Assembly: GCF_010093135.1 (NCBI RefSeq)
Contig: NZ_PDWK01000023.1
Span: 1 to 44,072, forward strand
Reading direction: 5' to 3'
Source: Pseudoxanthomonas taiwanensis
GTDB lineage: Bacteria > Pseudomonadota > Gammaproteobacteria > Xanthomonadales > Xanthomonadaceae
DNA length: 44,072 bases
The notes below the pieces were generated by a model. That model saw only the letters and a list, made by a program, of their open reading frames with translations, was not told where the DNA came from and did no database searches. This document shows, in pieces, positions 1 to 20,548 of this stretch. Numbering within the stretch: position 1 is the stretch's first letter; every line of letters begins with the position of its first letter. Position numbers and translations under genes: made by a program.

Positions 1-1191
<1,191 letters not shown>

Positions 1192-1290
1192 GCCCCTGCG
1201 GATGCCGGCGACGCGTTCGCCGGAAGCGCGAAGGGCGGGCCGGAACCTCGGTCCGCCTTCGCCGTCTAAGGGAAGAGATGGACCGGATAC

Positions 1291-1366
<76 letters not shown>

Positions 1367-1428
1367 CTTCCCGGACTGTTCCTGGGTGGCCCGGCACGGC
1401 CGGTAACGGAAACGAGAGCGACAGCGAC

Positions 1429-1839
1429 TTGAACAGCAAGATCGACCCGGCGCAGTCCGCCACCAGTGGTGGCGATATCGTCAAGTACGCCGTCTCGGCG
1501 CTGCTGGTGCTGGGCGGTCTGTTCGTCTGGTTCTGGTTCGGCGCCCCCGAACGCGCCGCCCAGCTGGGCTGGGCCAGTCAGCTGCGCGGGCTGGCGGTGG
1601 CCGCCGGCCTGGTGCTGGGCGCGCTGGTGTTCCTGGCCACGGCCAAGGGGCGCGGCGTGCGCGACTTCCTCGGGGAGTCGCGCTTCGAACTTCGCAAGGT
1701 GGTGTGGCCGACCCGGCAGGAAACCACCCGCATGACCTGGGTCGTGATCGCCGTGGTGGTGATCCTGAGCCTGATCCTGGCTGGCTTCGATTTCTTCATT
1801 AAGTGGGCGATCGAGCTGTTCCTGAACTTCGGCCGCTGA
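1429..1839 (+). CDS. secE: preprotein translocase subunit SecE
   Basis: SecE is the small clamp-like subunit of the SecYEG channel in the inner membrane. The 136-residue protein has three hydrophobic stretches (about 20-36, 44-64 and 100-123) and the conserved amphipathic segment before the last one ([12 protein letters not shown] type, about residues 82-95), which is the SecE signature. I chose the TTG start at 1429, preceded by a weak purine-rich ribosome site (ACGAGAG). The open frame extends further upstream, but only through the tRNA-Trp gene. The length is close to the three-membrane-span enterobacterial form (127 aa). nusG follows 13 nt downstream, the standard pairing. Confidence 0.93.
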   Translation: MNSKIDPAQSATSGGDIVKYAVSALLVLGGLFVWFWFGAPERAAQLGWASQLRGLAVAAGLVLGALVFLATAKGRGVRDFLGESRFELRKVVWPTRQETTRMTWVVIAVVVILSLILAGFDFFIKWAIELFLNFGR

Positions 1840-1852
1840 GGAGAACGCCGCT

Positions 1853-2410
1853 GTGAAGCGCTGGTACGTGGTCCACGCCTATTCCGGTTTCGAGAAGTCC
1901 GTCGCCCAGGCGCTGCGCGAGCGGATCGCCCGTCATGGCATGCAGGACAAGTTCGGCGAGGTCCTGGTGCCGACCGAGGAAGTGGTCGAGATGCGCTCCG
2001 GCCAGAAGCGCCGCTCCGAGCGCAAGTTCTTCCCGGGCTACGTCCTGGTCCAGATCGAGACCCACGACGAGAACGGCATCCCCCGGATCGACAACGACTG
2101 CTGGCACCTGGTCAAGGAGACCTCCAAGGTGATGGGCTTCATCGGCGGCACCGCCGACCGCCCGCTGCCGATCCGCGACGAGGAGGCCGACGCCATCCTG
2201 CAGCGCGTGCAGGAGGGTGTGGAGAAGCCGCGCCCGAAGGTGCTGTTCGAGCCGGGCCAGATGGTCCGCGTCATCGACGGTCCGTTCAACGACTTCAACG
2301 GCGTGGTCGAGGAAGTCAACTACGAGAAGAGCCGCCTGCGCGTGGCGGTGCTGATCTTCGGCCGTTCCACCCCGGTGGAGCTGGAGTTCGGCCAGGTCGA
2401 GAAGGCCTGA
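1853..2410 (+). CDS. nusG: transcription termination/antitermination factor NusG
   Basis: NusG binds the RNA polymerase clamp, suppresses pausing, and links polymerase to Rho or to ribosomal protein S10. The 185-residue product starts at GTG with the typical [14 protein letters not shown] opening. It has an N-terminal NGN domain (about 1-120) and a C-terminal KOW domain (about 130-185) containing FEPGQMVRV and the FNGVVEEVN loop. GAGGAG lies about 10 nt before the start. It follows secE closely and is probably cotranscribed with it. Length and motifs match the family; no changes at conserved positions were seen. Confidence 0.96.
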   Translation: MKRWYVVHAYSGFEKSVAQALRERIARHGMQDKFGEVLVPTEEVVEMRSGQKRRSERKFFPGYVLVQIETHDENGIPRIDNDCWHLVKETSKVMGFIGGTADRPLPIRDEEADAILQRVQEGVEKPRPKVLFEPGQMVRVIDGPFNDFNGVVEEVNYEKSRLRVAVLIFGRSTPVELEFGQVEKA

Positions 2411-2446
2411 ACCTGAACAGGCGCGGCCCACGGGCCGCCCTGGGCG

Positions 2447-2455
2447 TGATACACT
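2447..2455 (+). promoter_or_regulatory. possible extended -10 promoter for rplK
   Basis: TGA followed by TACACT gives an extended -10 element in the 203-nt gap between nusG and rplK. No convincing -35 hexamer stands 16-18 nt upstream. A small GC hairpin (2423-2428/2433-2438) just before it could end the nusG transcript. A promoter is expected here by analogy with E. coli, where rplKA has its own promoter. Confidence 0.35.
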
Positions 2456-2475
2456 ACACGGCTTTCCCGCCCCGG

Positions 2476-2517
2476 GGCGGCCGCAACCGTCCCCGGCCGC
2501 CGACCTGGCGGCCTTTT
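2476..2517 (+). promoter_or_regulatory. three-segment leader of rplK with terminator-like hairpin
   Basis: GGCGGCC (2476-2482), GGCCGCC (2495-2501) and GGCGGCC (2507-2513) occur in a row. The middle segment can pair with either neighbour. Pairing with the third makes a 7-bp stem followed directly by TTTT (2514-2517), like an intrinsic terminator; pairing with the first would prevent that. This is the layout of an attenuator or antiterminator switch. No function is proven by the sequence. Confidence 0.35.
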
Positions 2518-2613
2518 GCGCGATGGGGCGGGTGGTTTACGCGACGCCGGGACGCGTGATTTTCCCGGAACGATGGGGAGCCTGACAGGCGCTAGCACCC
2601 GGAGATCATTGAA

Positions 2614-3042
2614 ATGGCAAAGAAAGTTGTCGGTTACATCAAGCTGCAGGTGAAGGCCGGCCAGGCCAACCCCAGCCCGCCGGTGGGTCCGGCCCTGGGC
2701 CAGCGCGGCCTGAACATCATGGAGTTCTGCAAGGCGTTCAACGCCGCCACGGCCAAGATGGAGCCGGGTCTGCCGATCCCGGTGGTCATCACGGCCTACT
2801 CCGACCGTACCTTCACGTTCGTCACCAAGACCCCGCCGGCCACCATCCTGCTGAAGAAGGCCGCGGGCATCACCTCCGGTTCCAAGCGCCCCAACACCGA
2901 GAAGGTGGGCAAGGTCACCCGCAAGCAGCTCGAGGAAATCGCCAAGGCGAAGGAGCCCGACCTGACCGCGGCCGACCTGGAGGCGGCGGTTCGTACCATC
3001 GCGGGCTCGGCCCGTTCGATGGGTCTGGTGGTGGAGGGCTGA
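2614..3042 (+). CDS. rplK: 50S ribosomal protein L11
   Basis: L11 forms the base of the GTPase-associated centre with 23S rRNA helices 43-44 and contacts EF-G and RelA. The 142 residues start [16 protein letters not shown] and include the proline-rich [14 protein letters not shown] segment of the N-terminal domain (about residues 19-33), the thiostrepton-binding face. The C-terminal RNA-binding domain spans about 70-142. rplA begins 4 nt after its stop, so the two are translationally coupled. In E. coli L1 represses this pair by binding the rplK leader; such a site is plausible here but was not identified. Confidence 0.97.
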   Translation: MAKKVVGYIKLQVKAGQANPSPPVGPALGQRGLNIMEFCKAFNAATAKMEPGLPIPVVITAYSDRTFTFVTKTPPATILLKKAAGITSGSKRPNTEKVGKVTRKQLEEIAKAKEPDLTAADLEAAVRTIAGSARSMGLVVEG

Positions 3043-3046
3043 GAAC

Positions 3047-3748
3047 ATGGCACTGAGCAAGCGACAGAAGGCGATCAAGGCGGCCGTCGAGCCGGGCAAG
3101 GCGTATCCGATCGACGAGGCCCTGAAGATCCTCAAGAGCTTCACCAAGGCCAAGTTCGTCGAGTCCGTCGACGTGGCCGTGCGCCTGGGCGTGGACGCCA
3201 AGAAGTCCGACCAGCAGGTCCGCGGCTCCACCGTGCTGCCGGCCGGCACCGGCAAGAGCGTGCGCGTGGCGGTGTTCTGCCCGCCGGGCGCCAAGGCCGA
3301 TGAGGCCCTGGCCGCCGGCGCCGACGCCGTGGGCATGGAGGACCTGGCCGAGAAGATGCAGGCCGGCGACCTGAATTACGACGTGGTCATCGCCACCCCG
3401 GACGCCATGCGCGTGGTCGGCAAGCTGGGCCAGGTGCTGGGTCCGCGCGGCCTGATGCCGAACCCGAAGGTCGGCACCGTGTCCCCGAACCCGGCCGAGG
3501 CGGTGAAGAACGCCAAGTCGGGCCAGGTGCGCTACCGCACCGACAAGGCGGGCATCATCCACGCCACCATCGGCAAGATCGATTTCGGCGACGAGGCCCT
3601 GAAGTCCAACCTGCAGGCCCTGCTGCAGGACCTGATCAAGGCCAAGCCCGCCACCGCCAAGGGCACGTACCTGCAGAAGATCTCGCTCAGCTCCACCATG
3701 GGCCCGGGCGTGACCGTCGACCAGGCTTCGCTGTCCCTGACCAAGTAA
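3047..3748 (+). CDS. rplA: 50S ribosomal protein L1
   Basis: L1 binds 23S rRNA at the mobile L1 stalk, which guides deacylated tRNA out of the E site, and it is also the translational repressor of rplKA. The 233-residue product has the family length. It shows the conserved [14 protein letters not shown] block (about residues 130-143) and the RNA-binding N-terminal segment with [12 protein letters not shown]. It starts 4 nt after rplK and ends before a strong GC hairpin, so part of the transcription may stop there before the L10 leader. Confidence 0.97.
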   Translation: MALSKRQKAIKAAVEPGKAYPIDEALKILKSFTKAKFVESVDVAVRLGVDAKKSDQQVRGSTVLPAGTGKSVRVAVFCPPGAKADEALAAGADAVGMEDLAEKMQAGDLNYDVVIATPDAMRVVGKLGQVLGPRGLMPNPKVGTVSPNPAEAVKNAKSGQVRYRTDKAGIIHATIGKIDFGDEALKSNLQALLQDLIKAKPATAKGTYLQKISLSSTMGPGVTVDQASLSLTK

Positions 3749-3757
3749 CCGTTCCAC

Positions 3758-3787
3758 CCCGCCCGGCCGCGCGGCCGGGTGGGCATG
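3758..3787 (+). terminator. terminator-like hairpin between rplA and rplJ
   Basis: CCCGGCC (3762-3768) and GGCCGGG (3773-3779) form a perfect stem around a GCGC loop. Flanking CCC/GGG lengthens it to about 11 bp with one wobble. It is followed by GCATG and then the T-rich TTTT. It could act as an attenuator separating rplKA from rplJL-rpoBC expression. Confidence 0.45.
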
Positions 3788-3820
3788 TTTTGAGGGCAGT
3801 CGTCCCGGCCCGCCGGGGCG

Positions 3821-3960
3821 ACAGCCGTCAAAGACCGCAGGCGCGGTCGCCGTACACCGACGACGGGCACGGAAGCTCGCTCTGGCATGGAATCGCCGTC
3901 GGTGCCGCGGAAGCCGCTTAATCGGGCCCGCCAGGGCCTGGCCTGCGCAGATGGTGCCGC
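3821..3960 (+). promoter_or_regulatory. L10 leader (ribosomal protein L10-L7/L12 binding mRNA element)
   Basis: This 5' untranslated element binds the L10-(L7/L12) complex and represses rplJL translation. Two hallmark strings known from the E. coli leader are visible: GTCAAAGACCGCAGGCG at 3827-3843, and CTTAATCG (3916-3923) followed by CCTGCGCAGATGGTG (3941-3955). CGCAGG (3837-3842) pairs with CCTGCG (3941-3946), closing the domain. The whole rplA-rplJ gap is 368 nt. The remainder up to 4116 is GC-rich leader with no open frame that I believe in. Confidence 0.78.
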
Positions 3961-4116
3961 CTTCTGGAAGTTTTCCCGGTACGACCGACACGCTCGGGAC
4001 TCCGGATCAGCAAGGCCAGCACCGGGATGCGTCCCGCATCCCCGGCGCGCAGGGAAGGGCGCCGCCGAGGACCGCAAGCGGCAGGAGCCGCGAGCGGAGT
4101 TCAAAAGAGGAGTGTT

Positions 4117-4632
4117 ATGGCTCTCAATCTGTCCCAGAAGAAGGAAGTCGTCGCCGAACTGGCCGACGTCGCCGCCAAGGCGCACTCCCTGATCGCAGCC
4201 GAGTACGCAGGCACCACGGTCGACCAGATGACCGCGATGCGCAAGAAGGCCCGCGAGACCGGCGTGTATCTGAAGGTCGTGAAGAACACGCTGGCCGCAC
4301 GTGCCGTCGAAGGCACGGAGTACGAGTGCGCCAAGGACGCGCTCGTGGGCCCGCTGCTGTACGCCTTCTCGCTCGAGGAGCCCGGTGCCGCCGGCCGGCT
4401 GATCAAGGAGTTCGCCAAGAGCAACGACAAGCTGAAGCCGAAGGTGGTCGCCATGGGCGGCCAGCTGTATCCGGTCAGCCATGTCGAGGTCCTGGCGTCG
4501 CTGCCGACCCGCGAACAGGCCCTGGCCATGCTGGCCCGCGTCCTGGCCGAGCCGGCCGCCATGTTCGCCCGCGCGGTCAAGGCCGTCGCGGACAAGCAGG
4601 GCGAGCAGGCCCCGGCCGAAGCCGCGGCGTAA
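4117..4632 (+). CDS. rplJ: 50S ribosomal protein L10
   Basis: L10 anchors the L7/L12 dimers to 23S rRNA and is the autogenous regulator acting on the leader just upstream. The frame is open from 4027, but the ATG at 4117 has a strong ribosome site (AAGAGGAG, 4105-4112) and gives the standard N-terminus [16 protein letters not shown], so I use it. The product is 171 residues, slightly longer than E. coli L10 (165). The alpha-helical C-terminal tail that binds L7/L12 ends in an Ala/Glu-rich stretch. rplL follows after 54 nt. Confidence 0.95.
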   Translation: MALNLSQKKEVVAELADVAAKAHSLIAAEYAGTTVDQMTAMRKKARETGVYLKVVKNTLAARAVEGTEYECAKDALVGPLLYAFSLEEPGAAGRLIKEFAKSNDKLKPKVVAMGGQLYPVSHVEVLASLPTREQALAMLARVLAEPAAMFARAVKAVADKQGEQAPAEAAA

Positions 4633-4686
4633 GGCGCGCGCGACGACACCAACCCCTTTCAAGAAAACATTCAGAAGGTAATCACT

Positions 4687-5061
4687 ATGTCCCTTACCAA
4701 CGAGCAGATCGTCGAAGCCATCGCCGGCAAGACCCTGATGGAAGTGATGGAGCTGGTCAAGGCCATCGAGGAGAAGTTCGGCGTCTCCGCCGCCGCCCCG
4801 GTCGCCGTGGCCGCCGGCCCGGCCGCCGCCGCGGGCCCGGCCGAGGAGCAGACCGAGTTCACCGTCGTCCTGAAGGCCGCCGGCGACAAGAAGGTCGAGG
4901 TGATCAAGGCCGTCCGCGCCATCACCGGCCTGGGCCTGAAGGAGGCCAAGGACCTGGTCGAGGGCGCCCCGAAGGAGGTCAAGGAGGGCGTGTCCAAGGA
5001 AGACGCCGAGAAGTTCAAGAAGGAACTGGAAGCCGCTGGCGCCACCGTCGAGCTCAAGTAA
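4687..5061 (+). CDS. rplL: 50S ribosomal protein L7/L12
   Basis: L7/L12 is the multi-copy acidic stalk protein that recruits EF-G, EF-Tu, IF2 and RF3 and stimulates their GTPases. The 124 residues show the N-terminal dimerisation domain (about 1-33), an Ala/Pro/Gly-rich hinge (about 36-55) and the globular C-terminal domain. The factor-binding helix region [20 protein letters not shown] lies at about 78-97. The downstream rplL-rpoB gap of 261 nt is where E. coli has an attenuator that sets the ribosomal protein to polymerase ratio. Confidence 0.97.
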   Translation: MSLTNEQIVEAIAGKTLMEVMELVKAIEEKFGVSAAAPVAVAAGPAAAAGPAEEQTEFTVVLKAAGDKKVEVIKAVRAITGLGLKEAKDLVEGAPKEVKEGVSKEDAEKFKKELEAAGATVELK

Positions 5062-5102
5062 GCGGTACCTTGCGTCGCCGGCCTACTCTGGCGATGCGCG
5101 AA

Positions 5103-5157
5103 GGCTGGGGGCGAAAGCCCCCGGCCTTTGGTCGTTCCGGGAGCAACCGCTCCCGGA
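5103..5157 (+). promoter_or_regulatory. two strong hairpins in the rplL-rpoB gap (attenuator-like)
   Basis: The first stem, 5103-5112 with 5117-5126 (ten pairs, one G-T), closes a GAAA tetraloop and is followed by TTTG. The second, TCCGGGAGC (5136-5144) with GCTCCCGGA (5149-5157), closes an AACC loop. Their place matches the E. coli rplL-rpoB attenuator and RNase III region, which lets only part of the transcripts enter rpoBC. That role is inferred from position. Confidence 0.5.
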
Positions 5158-5194
5158 CGGTCCGGAACACCTGAAAACCCAGCTTCCCGGAGGA

Positions 5195-5257
5195 GCTGGT
5201 AGTCGGAAGTAGCGGGAGATGGCGTGCTGGTGCCGGCAATACCAGCGACTACCGACT
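5195..5257 (+). promoter_or_regulatory. rpoB 5' leader with competing helices
   Basis: GCTGGT occurs twice (5195-5200 and 5226-5231) and both copies can pair with the single ACCAGC (5241-5246). GGTAGTCG (5198-5205) can instead pair with CGACTACC (5246-5253). These helices exclude one another. This may be a switchable leader or chance in GC-rich sequence. The last 65 nt before rpoB show nothing else I can name. Confidence 0.3.
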
Positions 5258-5322
5258 GACAGCTTCATGTTTCCCCACGGGTCCGCGGACGCGCGGCCCG
5301 CCCTGCCAAAGGTGGTAGACCC

Positions 5323-9474
<4,152 letters not shown>

Positions 9475-9557
9475 GGCGAACGGCGCGGCGCGCGACAGCG
9501 CGGCCGCGCCCCCACCGAACCGCCACCGACCGCCTTTACTCCTGACGGAGACAAGAA

Positions 9558-13784
<4,227 letters not shown>

Positions 13785-13793
13785 TCCGGGGCG

Positions 13794-13848
13794 GGGCGGC
13801 GGCAGGAGGCCGCCGCCCGGGCCGGGGGCGCGGAGGACCGCCCCCGGC
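13794..13848 (+). terminator. tandem GC hairpins after rpoC
   Basis: GGGCGGCGGC (13794-13803) pairs with GCCGCCGCCC (13809-13818) around AGGAG. GCCGGGGGCG (13821-13830) pairs with CGCCCCCGGC (13839-13848) around an 8-nt loop. Both are perfect 10-bp stems. No T-tract follows, so termination may need Rho, or the stems may only protect the 3' end. Confidence 0.5.
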
Positions 13849-13873
13849 GCCGCCCCAGGGACGGGGAAGCCGG

Positions 13874-13903
13874 TTGACGCTGTTTCTGGCCGGCCGCTAT
13901 ACT
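13874..13903 (+). promoter_or_regulatory. sigma70 promoter of rpsL (str operon)
   Basis: TTGACG (13874-13879) and TATACT (13898-13903) are separated by 18 bp, both close to consensus. Transcription would start near 13910, giving a leader of about 85 nt. The -35, the -10 and the bases after the -10 nearly repeat those of the rpsJ promoter. Confidence 0.85.
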
Positions 13904-13912
13904 TTCCTGTCT

Positions 13913-13944
13913 CGGCAGGCCGTCCTTCGGCCTGCCGTCGTTTT
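13913..13944 (+). promoter_or_regulatory. 5'-terminal hairpin plus TTTT in the rpsL leader
   Basis: CGGCAGGCC (13913-13921) and GGCCTGCCG (13929-13937) form a perfect 9-bp stem with a 7-nt loop, followed by TCG and TTTT (13941-13944). It begins only about three bases after the predicted start of transcription. The rpsJ leader has the same device in the same place. Confidence 0.6.
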
Positions 13945-13994
13945 CACGTTCCGGCTCCGGTCAAAGCGGGGCCCCAAGCAGAAGAACCTTACCA

Positions 13995-14369
13995 ATGGCG
14001 ACGATCAACCAGCTGGTCCGCAAGCCGCGGCAGGCGGCCACATACAAGAGCGCCTCGCCGGCACTGGAGAAGTGCCCGCAGCGCCGCGGCGTGTGCACCC
14101 GCGTGTACACCACCACCCCGAAGAAGCCGAACTCGGCCCTGCGTAAGGTCGCCAAGGTGCGCCTGACCAACGGCTACGAGGTCATCTCGTACATCGGTGG
14201 CGAGGGCCACAACCTGCAGGAGCACTCCGTCGTCCTGATCCGCGGTGGCCGCGTGAAGGACCTGCCGGGTGTGCGTTACCACACCGTCCGCGGCTCGCTC
14301 GATGCGGCCGGCGTGACCAAGCGTCGCCAGGGCCGTTCGAAGTACGGCGCCAAGCGCCCGAAGAACTGA
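13995..14369 (+). CDS. rpsL: 30S ribosomal protein S12
   Basis: S12 sits at the decoding centre and controls translational fidelity; streptomycin-resistance changes map to it. The 124-residue protein has the family length. The two resistance hot spots are unmodified: K43 in [12 protein letters not shown], and K88-D89 in [13 protein letters not shown] (D89 is normally beta-methylthiolated by RimO). First gene of the str operon, driven by the promoter at 13874-13903; rpsG follows 15 nt downstream. Confidence 0.98.
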   Translation: MATINQLVRKPRQAATYKSASPALEKCPQRRGVCTRVYTTTPKKPNSALRKVAKVRLTNGYEVISYIGGEGHNLQEHSVVLIRGGRVKDLPGVRYHTVRGSLDAAGVTKRRQGRSKYGAKRPKN

Positions 14370-14384
14370 TCGAGGAAGCCCGAA

Positions 14385-14852
14385 ATGTCCCGCAAAGGTT
14401 CCACCCCGCAGCGCGCCGTCCTGCCCGATCCGAAGCACGGCAGCGAAACCATCGCCCGCTTCATCAACATGGTGATGAAGAACGGCAAGAAGTCCATCGC
14501 CGAGAGCATCGTCTACGGCGCCATGGACGTGATCGGCGAGAAGAATCCGAACCCCATCGAGCTGGTGCAGAAGGCGCTGGACAACGTCGCCCCGACGGTC
14601 GAGGTCAAGTCCCGCCGCGTCGGCGGCGCCACCTACCAGGTGCCCGTCGAGGTCCGTGCCTCCCGCCGCCTGGCCCTGGCCATGCGCTGGGTGATCGAGT
14701 CGGCCCGCAAGCGCGGCGAGAACTCCATGGCCCGCAAGCTGGCCGCGGAGCTGCTCGACGCCTCCGAGAACCGCGGTGGCGCGATCAAGAAGCGCGAGGA
14801 AACCCACCGCATGGCCGAGGCCAACAAGGCCTTCGCGCACTACCGCTGGTGA
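14385..14852 (+). CDS. rpsG: 30S ribosomal protein S7
   Basis: S7 nucleates assembly of the 30S head and contacts the E-site tRNA. In E. coli it also represses the str operon. The 155 residues begin [16 protein letters not shown] and include [11 protein letters not shown] in the RNA-binding region and the C-terminal NKAFAHYRW. The E. coli S7 repression site lies between rpsL and rpsG; with only 15 nt there, it is unlikely to exist here in the same form. A 136-nt gap with GC palindromes separates it from fusA. Confidence 0.97.
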   Translation: MSRKGSTPQRAVLPDPKHGSETIARFINMVMKNGKKSIAESIVYGAMDVIGEKNPNPIELVQKALDNVAPTVEVKSRRVGGATYQVPVEVRASRRLALAMRWVIESARKRGENSMARKLAAELLDASENRGGAIKKREETHRMAEANKAFAHYRW

Positions 14853-14988
14853 CCGCCGCGGGCCCGTCCCGGGCCCGTGACGCCCAGCCCCGGGGAGGCG
14901 CGGCCCAGGTCCGCGCCCTCCGTCGTTAGGAGCCCGGCGCCGCGCGCCGCTCCTTCACCCGAAAAGCCATAGCAAACGAGAGGCTCCC

Positions 14989-17085
<2,097 letters not shown>

Positions 17086-17139
17086 GTCGGCGGGCCGACT
17101 CCACCTTAACAGCCTCAAAATCACGGGATACACAAGACT

Positions 17140-18330
<1,191 letters not shown>

Positions 18331-18345
18331 TTCAAGGACTTGCAA

Positions 18346-18373
18346 GGCCGCCCCTGGCTGGGTCGGGGCGGCC
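18346..18373 (+). terminator. hairpin after tuf, probable end of str operon
   Basis: GGCCGCCCC (18346-18354) pairs with GGGGCGGCC (18365-18373) around a 10-nt loop, 15 nt after the tuf stop. The following CTACCGCGAAAAG is not a T-tract, so termination strength is uncertain. Confidence 0.45.
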
Positions 18374-18462
18374 CTACCGCGAAAAGAGGCACAGGAGGTG
18401 CCTCGTGTTCGCCGGACAGGGAAGGGTCGCGTGACGAATACGCGTTGGCAGCCTGCGGGCTG

Positions 18463-18491
18463 TTGACGCTATGCTTTACGCGTTCTATACT
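18463..18491 (+). promoter_or_regulatory. sigma70 promoter of rpsJ (S10 operon)
   Basis: TTGACG (18463-18468) and TATACT (18486-18491) with the ideal 17-bp spacer. Start of transcription is expected near 18498, leaving a leader of about 155 nt before rpsJ. The sequence is strikingly similar to the rpsL promoter. Confidence 0.87.
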
Positions 18492-18500
18492 CTTCCGTCT

Positions 18501-18580
18501 GGGCAGGCCGCTTGCCGGTCTGCCCGCGCTTTTCGGGGCCGGGCAACCGGCCCCGGCCCGGTGGCCCCTGGTGGCCGGGC
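18501..18580 (+). promoter_or_regulatory. structured S10 operon leader
   Basis: Three helices are visible. GGGCAGGCC/GGTCTGCCC (18501-18509/18517-18525, one G-T) is followed by TTTT at 18530-18533. CGGGGCCGG/CCGGCCCCG (18534-18542/18547-18555) closes a GCAA tetraloop. GCCCGG/CCGGGC lies at 18556-18561/18575-18580. E. coli has an L4-responsive leader here; whether this one binds L4 cannot be read from sequence. The remaining bases to 18651 hold the rpsJ ribosome site (GAAGGAA). Confidence 0.55.
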
Positions 18581-18651
18581 GAATGGACCATTTTTCGGGG
18601 CAGGCATCCCAGAGGCCGGGCCCGTCGCTCTTTTAACGAAGGAACTCCGTC

Positions 18652-18963
18652 ATGGCGGACCAAAAGATCCGGATTCGGCTCAAGGCGTTCGATCACCGTC
18701 TGATCGACCGCTCGGCCAGCGAGATCGTCGAGACGGCCAAGAGGACCGGCGCGCAGGTGCGTGGCCCGATCCCGCTGCCGACCAAGATCGAGCGTTACAC
18801 CGTTCTCGTCTCCCCGCATACCGACAAGGATGCGCGCGACCAGTACGAGACCCGCACGCACAAGCGCGTGCTCGACATCGTCGACCCCAACGACAAGACC
18901 GTGGACGCGCTGATGAAGCTTGAGCTCGCGGCCGGTGTCGACGTCCAGATCAAGCTCGCCTGA
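18652..18963 (+). CDS. rpsJ: 30S ribosomal protein S10
   Basis: S10 lies in the 30S head and doubles as NusE, the partner of NusB and NusG in antitermination and transcription-translation coupling. The 103-residue protein begins [19 protein letters not shown], with the extended loop region [15 protein letters not shown] and [11 protein letters not shown] near the end. It is the first gene of a run of 21 tightly packed ribosomal protein genes ending at rplO, followed by secY; rplC starts 11 nt downstream. Confidence 0.98.
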   Translation: MADQKIRIRLKAFDHRLIDRSASEIVETAKRTGAQVRGPIPLPTKIERYTVLVSPHTDKDARDQYETRTHKRVLDIVDPNDKTVDALMKLELAAGVDVQIKLA

Positions 18964-18974
18964 GGACTGCCGAC

Positions 18975-19625
18975 ATGACGAAGAAGTATTCGTTGGGTCT
19001 GGTCGGCCGCAAGGCCGGCATGAGCCGCGTCTTCACCGAGGATGGCCGCTCCATCCCGGTGACCCTGATCGAGGCGACCCCCAACCGCATCACCCAGATC
19101 AAGACCGTCGAGAACGACGGCTACAGCGCCATCCAGGTGACCGCCGGCACCCGCCGCGCGTCGCTGCTGACCAAGCCGGTGGCCGGTCACTACGCCAAGG
19201 CCAAGGTCGAGCCGGGTCGCGGCCTGTGGGAGTTCCGCGTTGCCGACGACAGGATCGGCGACTTCACCGTGGGCGGCGAGATCAAGGCCGACATCTTCGA
19301 GGTGGGCCAGAAGGTCGACGTCCAGGGCGTGACCAAGGGCAAGGGCTTCCAGGGCACGATCAAGCGCCACAACTTCACCATGGGCGACGCCAGCCACGGC
19401 AACTCGCTGAGCCACCGCGCTCCGGGTTCGATCGGCCAGCGCCAGACCCCGGGTCGCGTGTTCCCGGGCAAGAAGATGGCCGGCCACATGGGTGCCGAGG
19501 TCCAGAGCGTCCAGAACCTGGAAGTGGTGCGCGTGGACGTCGAGCGCGGCCTGATCGCCGTCCGCGGCGCCGTCCCGGGTGCTCCGGGTGGTGACGTGAT
19601 CGTGCGCCCGGCGAGCAAGGCGTAA
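18975..19625 (+). CDS. rplC: 50S ribosomal protein L3
   Basis: L3 helps initiate 50S assembly and reaches toward the peptidyl transferase centre. The 216-residue product contains the loop [20 protein letters not shown] and [15 protein letters not shown], in which Q155 corresponds to the Gln methylated by PrmB in E. coli. It begins [20 protein letters not shown] and has the family length. Confidence 0.97.
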   Translation: MTKKYSLGLVGRKAGMSRVFTEDGRSIPVTLIEATPNRITQIKTVENDGYSAIQVTAGTRRASLLTKPVAGHYAKAKVEPGRGLWEFRVADDRIGDFTVGGEIKADIFEVGQKVDVQGVTKGKGFQGTIKRHNFTMGDASHGNSLSHRAPGSIGQRQTPGRVFPGKKMAGHMGAEVQSVQNLEVVRVDVERGLIAVRGAVPGAPGGDVIVRPASKA

Positions 19626-19636
19626 GGAGAATCACG

Positions 19637-20242
19637 ATGGAACTCACCATTACGGGTAGCGGCAACACCCTGTCGGTCTCCGACGCCGTGTTCGGCCGTG
19701 AATTCAGCGAGGACCTGGTGCACCAGGTCGTGGTGGCCTACCAGGCCGCCGCCCGTGCCGGCACCAAGGCGCAGAAGAGCCGCGCCGAGGTCAACGGCAC
19801 CACCAAGAAGTCCAAGCGGCAGAAGGGTGGGGGCGCCCGCCACGGCGCCCTGACGGCCCCGATCTTCGTCGGCGGCGGCCGGGCCTTCGCGGCCAAGCCG
19901 CGCAGCTTCGTGCAGAAGGTCAACCGCAAGATGTACCGCGCCGCGATCAGCGCGATCCTGTCCGAGCTGAACCGGCAGGGCCGCCTGAAGGTCGTCGAGT
20001 CGTTCGACGTCGACGCCCCGAAGACCAAGGGCCTGGTCGCGAAGCTGGCCGGTTTCGAGGTGGGCCAGCGCCCGCTGATCGTCACCGAGAATGCCTCCGA
20101 GAACCTGTTCCTGGCCGCCCGCAACCTGCCGTACGTGCAGGTCCGCGACGTGCAGGGTCTGGATCCGGTGTCGCTGGTCTGCGCCGATTCGGTGCTGATC
20201 ACGGCCGAGGCGGTCAAGAAGATCGAGGAGTGGCTGGCATGA
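19637..20242 (+). CDS. rplD: 50S ribosomal protein L4
   Basis: L4 lines the exit tunnel and, in E. coli, represses its own S10 operon at both transcription and translation. The 201-residue protein has the long Lys/Arg/Gly-rich tunnel loop (about 45-85, with [14 protein letters not shown]) and the conserved NVLSELNRQ-type helix region (here [13 protein letters not shown]). It has a ribosome site AAGGAG before the ATG. Its stop overlaps the rplW start by 4 nt. Confidence 0.96.
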   Translation: MELTITGSGNTLSVSDAVFGREFSEDLVHQVVVAYQAAARAGTKAQKSRAEVNGTTKKSKRQKGGGARHGALTAPIFVGGGRAFAAKPRSFVQKVNRKMYRAAISAILSELNRQGRLKVVESFDVDAPKTKGLVAKLAGFEVGQRPLIVTENASENLFLAARNLPYVQVRDVQGLDPVSLVCADSVLITAEAVKKIEEWLA

Positions 20243-20538
20243 GCGCCAACGAGAAGATTTTCAGCGTGCTGCGCGCTCCGCGCGTGTCGGAGAAGACCGT
20301 GCGCCTGCAGGAAGCCAGCAACCAGTACGTGTTCGAGGTTTCGAGCGACGCCACCAAGGCCGACGTCAAGGCGGCGGTGGAGCAGCTGTTCGACGTCAAG
20401 GTCGAGGCCGTCAACGTCGTCAACGTGAAGGGCAAGAACAAGTCCTTCCGCTTCCGTGCCGGCCGCCGCGGCGACTGGCGTAAGGCGTACGTGCGCCTGG
20501 CCGAGGGCCAGAGCATCGACGTGTCCGCCAAGGCCTGA
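20239..20538 (+). CDS. rplW: 50S ribosomal protein L23
   Basis: L23 sits at the exit of the peptide tunnel and is the docking site for trigger factor and SRP. I use the ATG at 20239, which overlaps the rplD stop (ATGA) and has GAGGAG about 8 nt upstream; a GTG three codons earlier would also be open. The 99-residue product begins [20 protein letters not shown] and carries the [19 protein letters not shown] loop that contacts rRNA. Confidence 0.96.
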   Translation: MSANEKIFSVLRAPRVSEKTVRLQEASNQYVFEVSSDATKADVKAAVEQLFDVKVEAVNVVNVKGKNKSFRFRAGRRGDWRKAYVRLAEGQSIDVSAKA

Positions 20539-20548
20539 GGGTGATCCC

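Noticed and set aside
18340-18636. Plus-strand open frame across the S10 promoter and leader
   Set aside because: It overlaps the promoter and hairpins, has no ribosome site or recognisable similarity, and looks like chance in GC-rich sequence.
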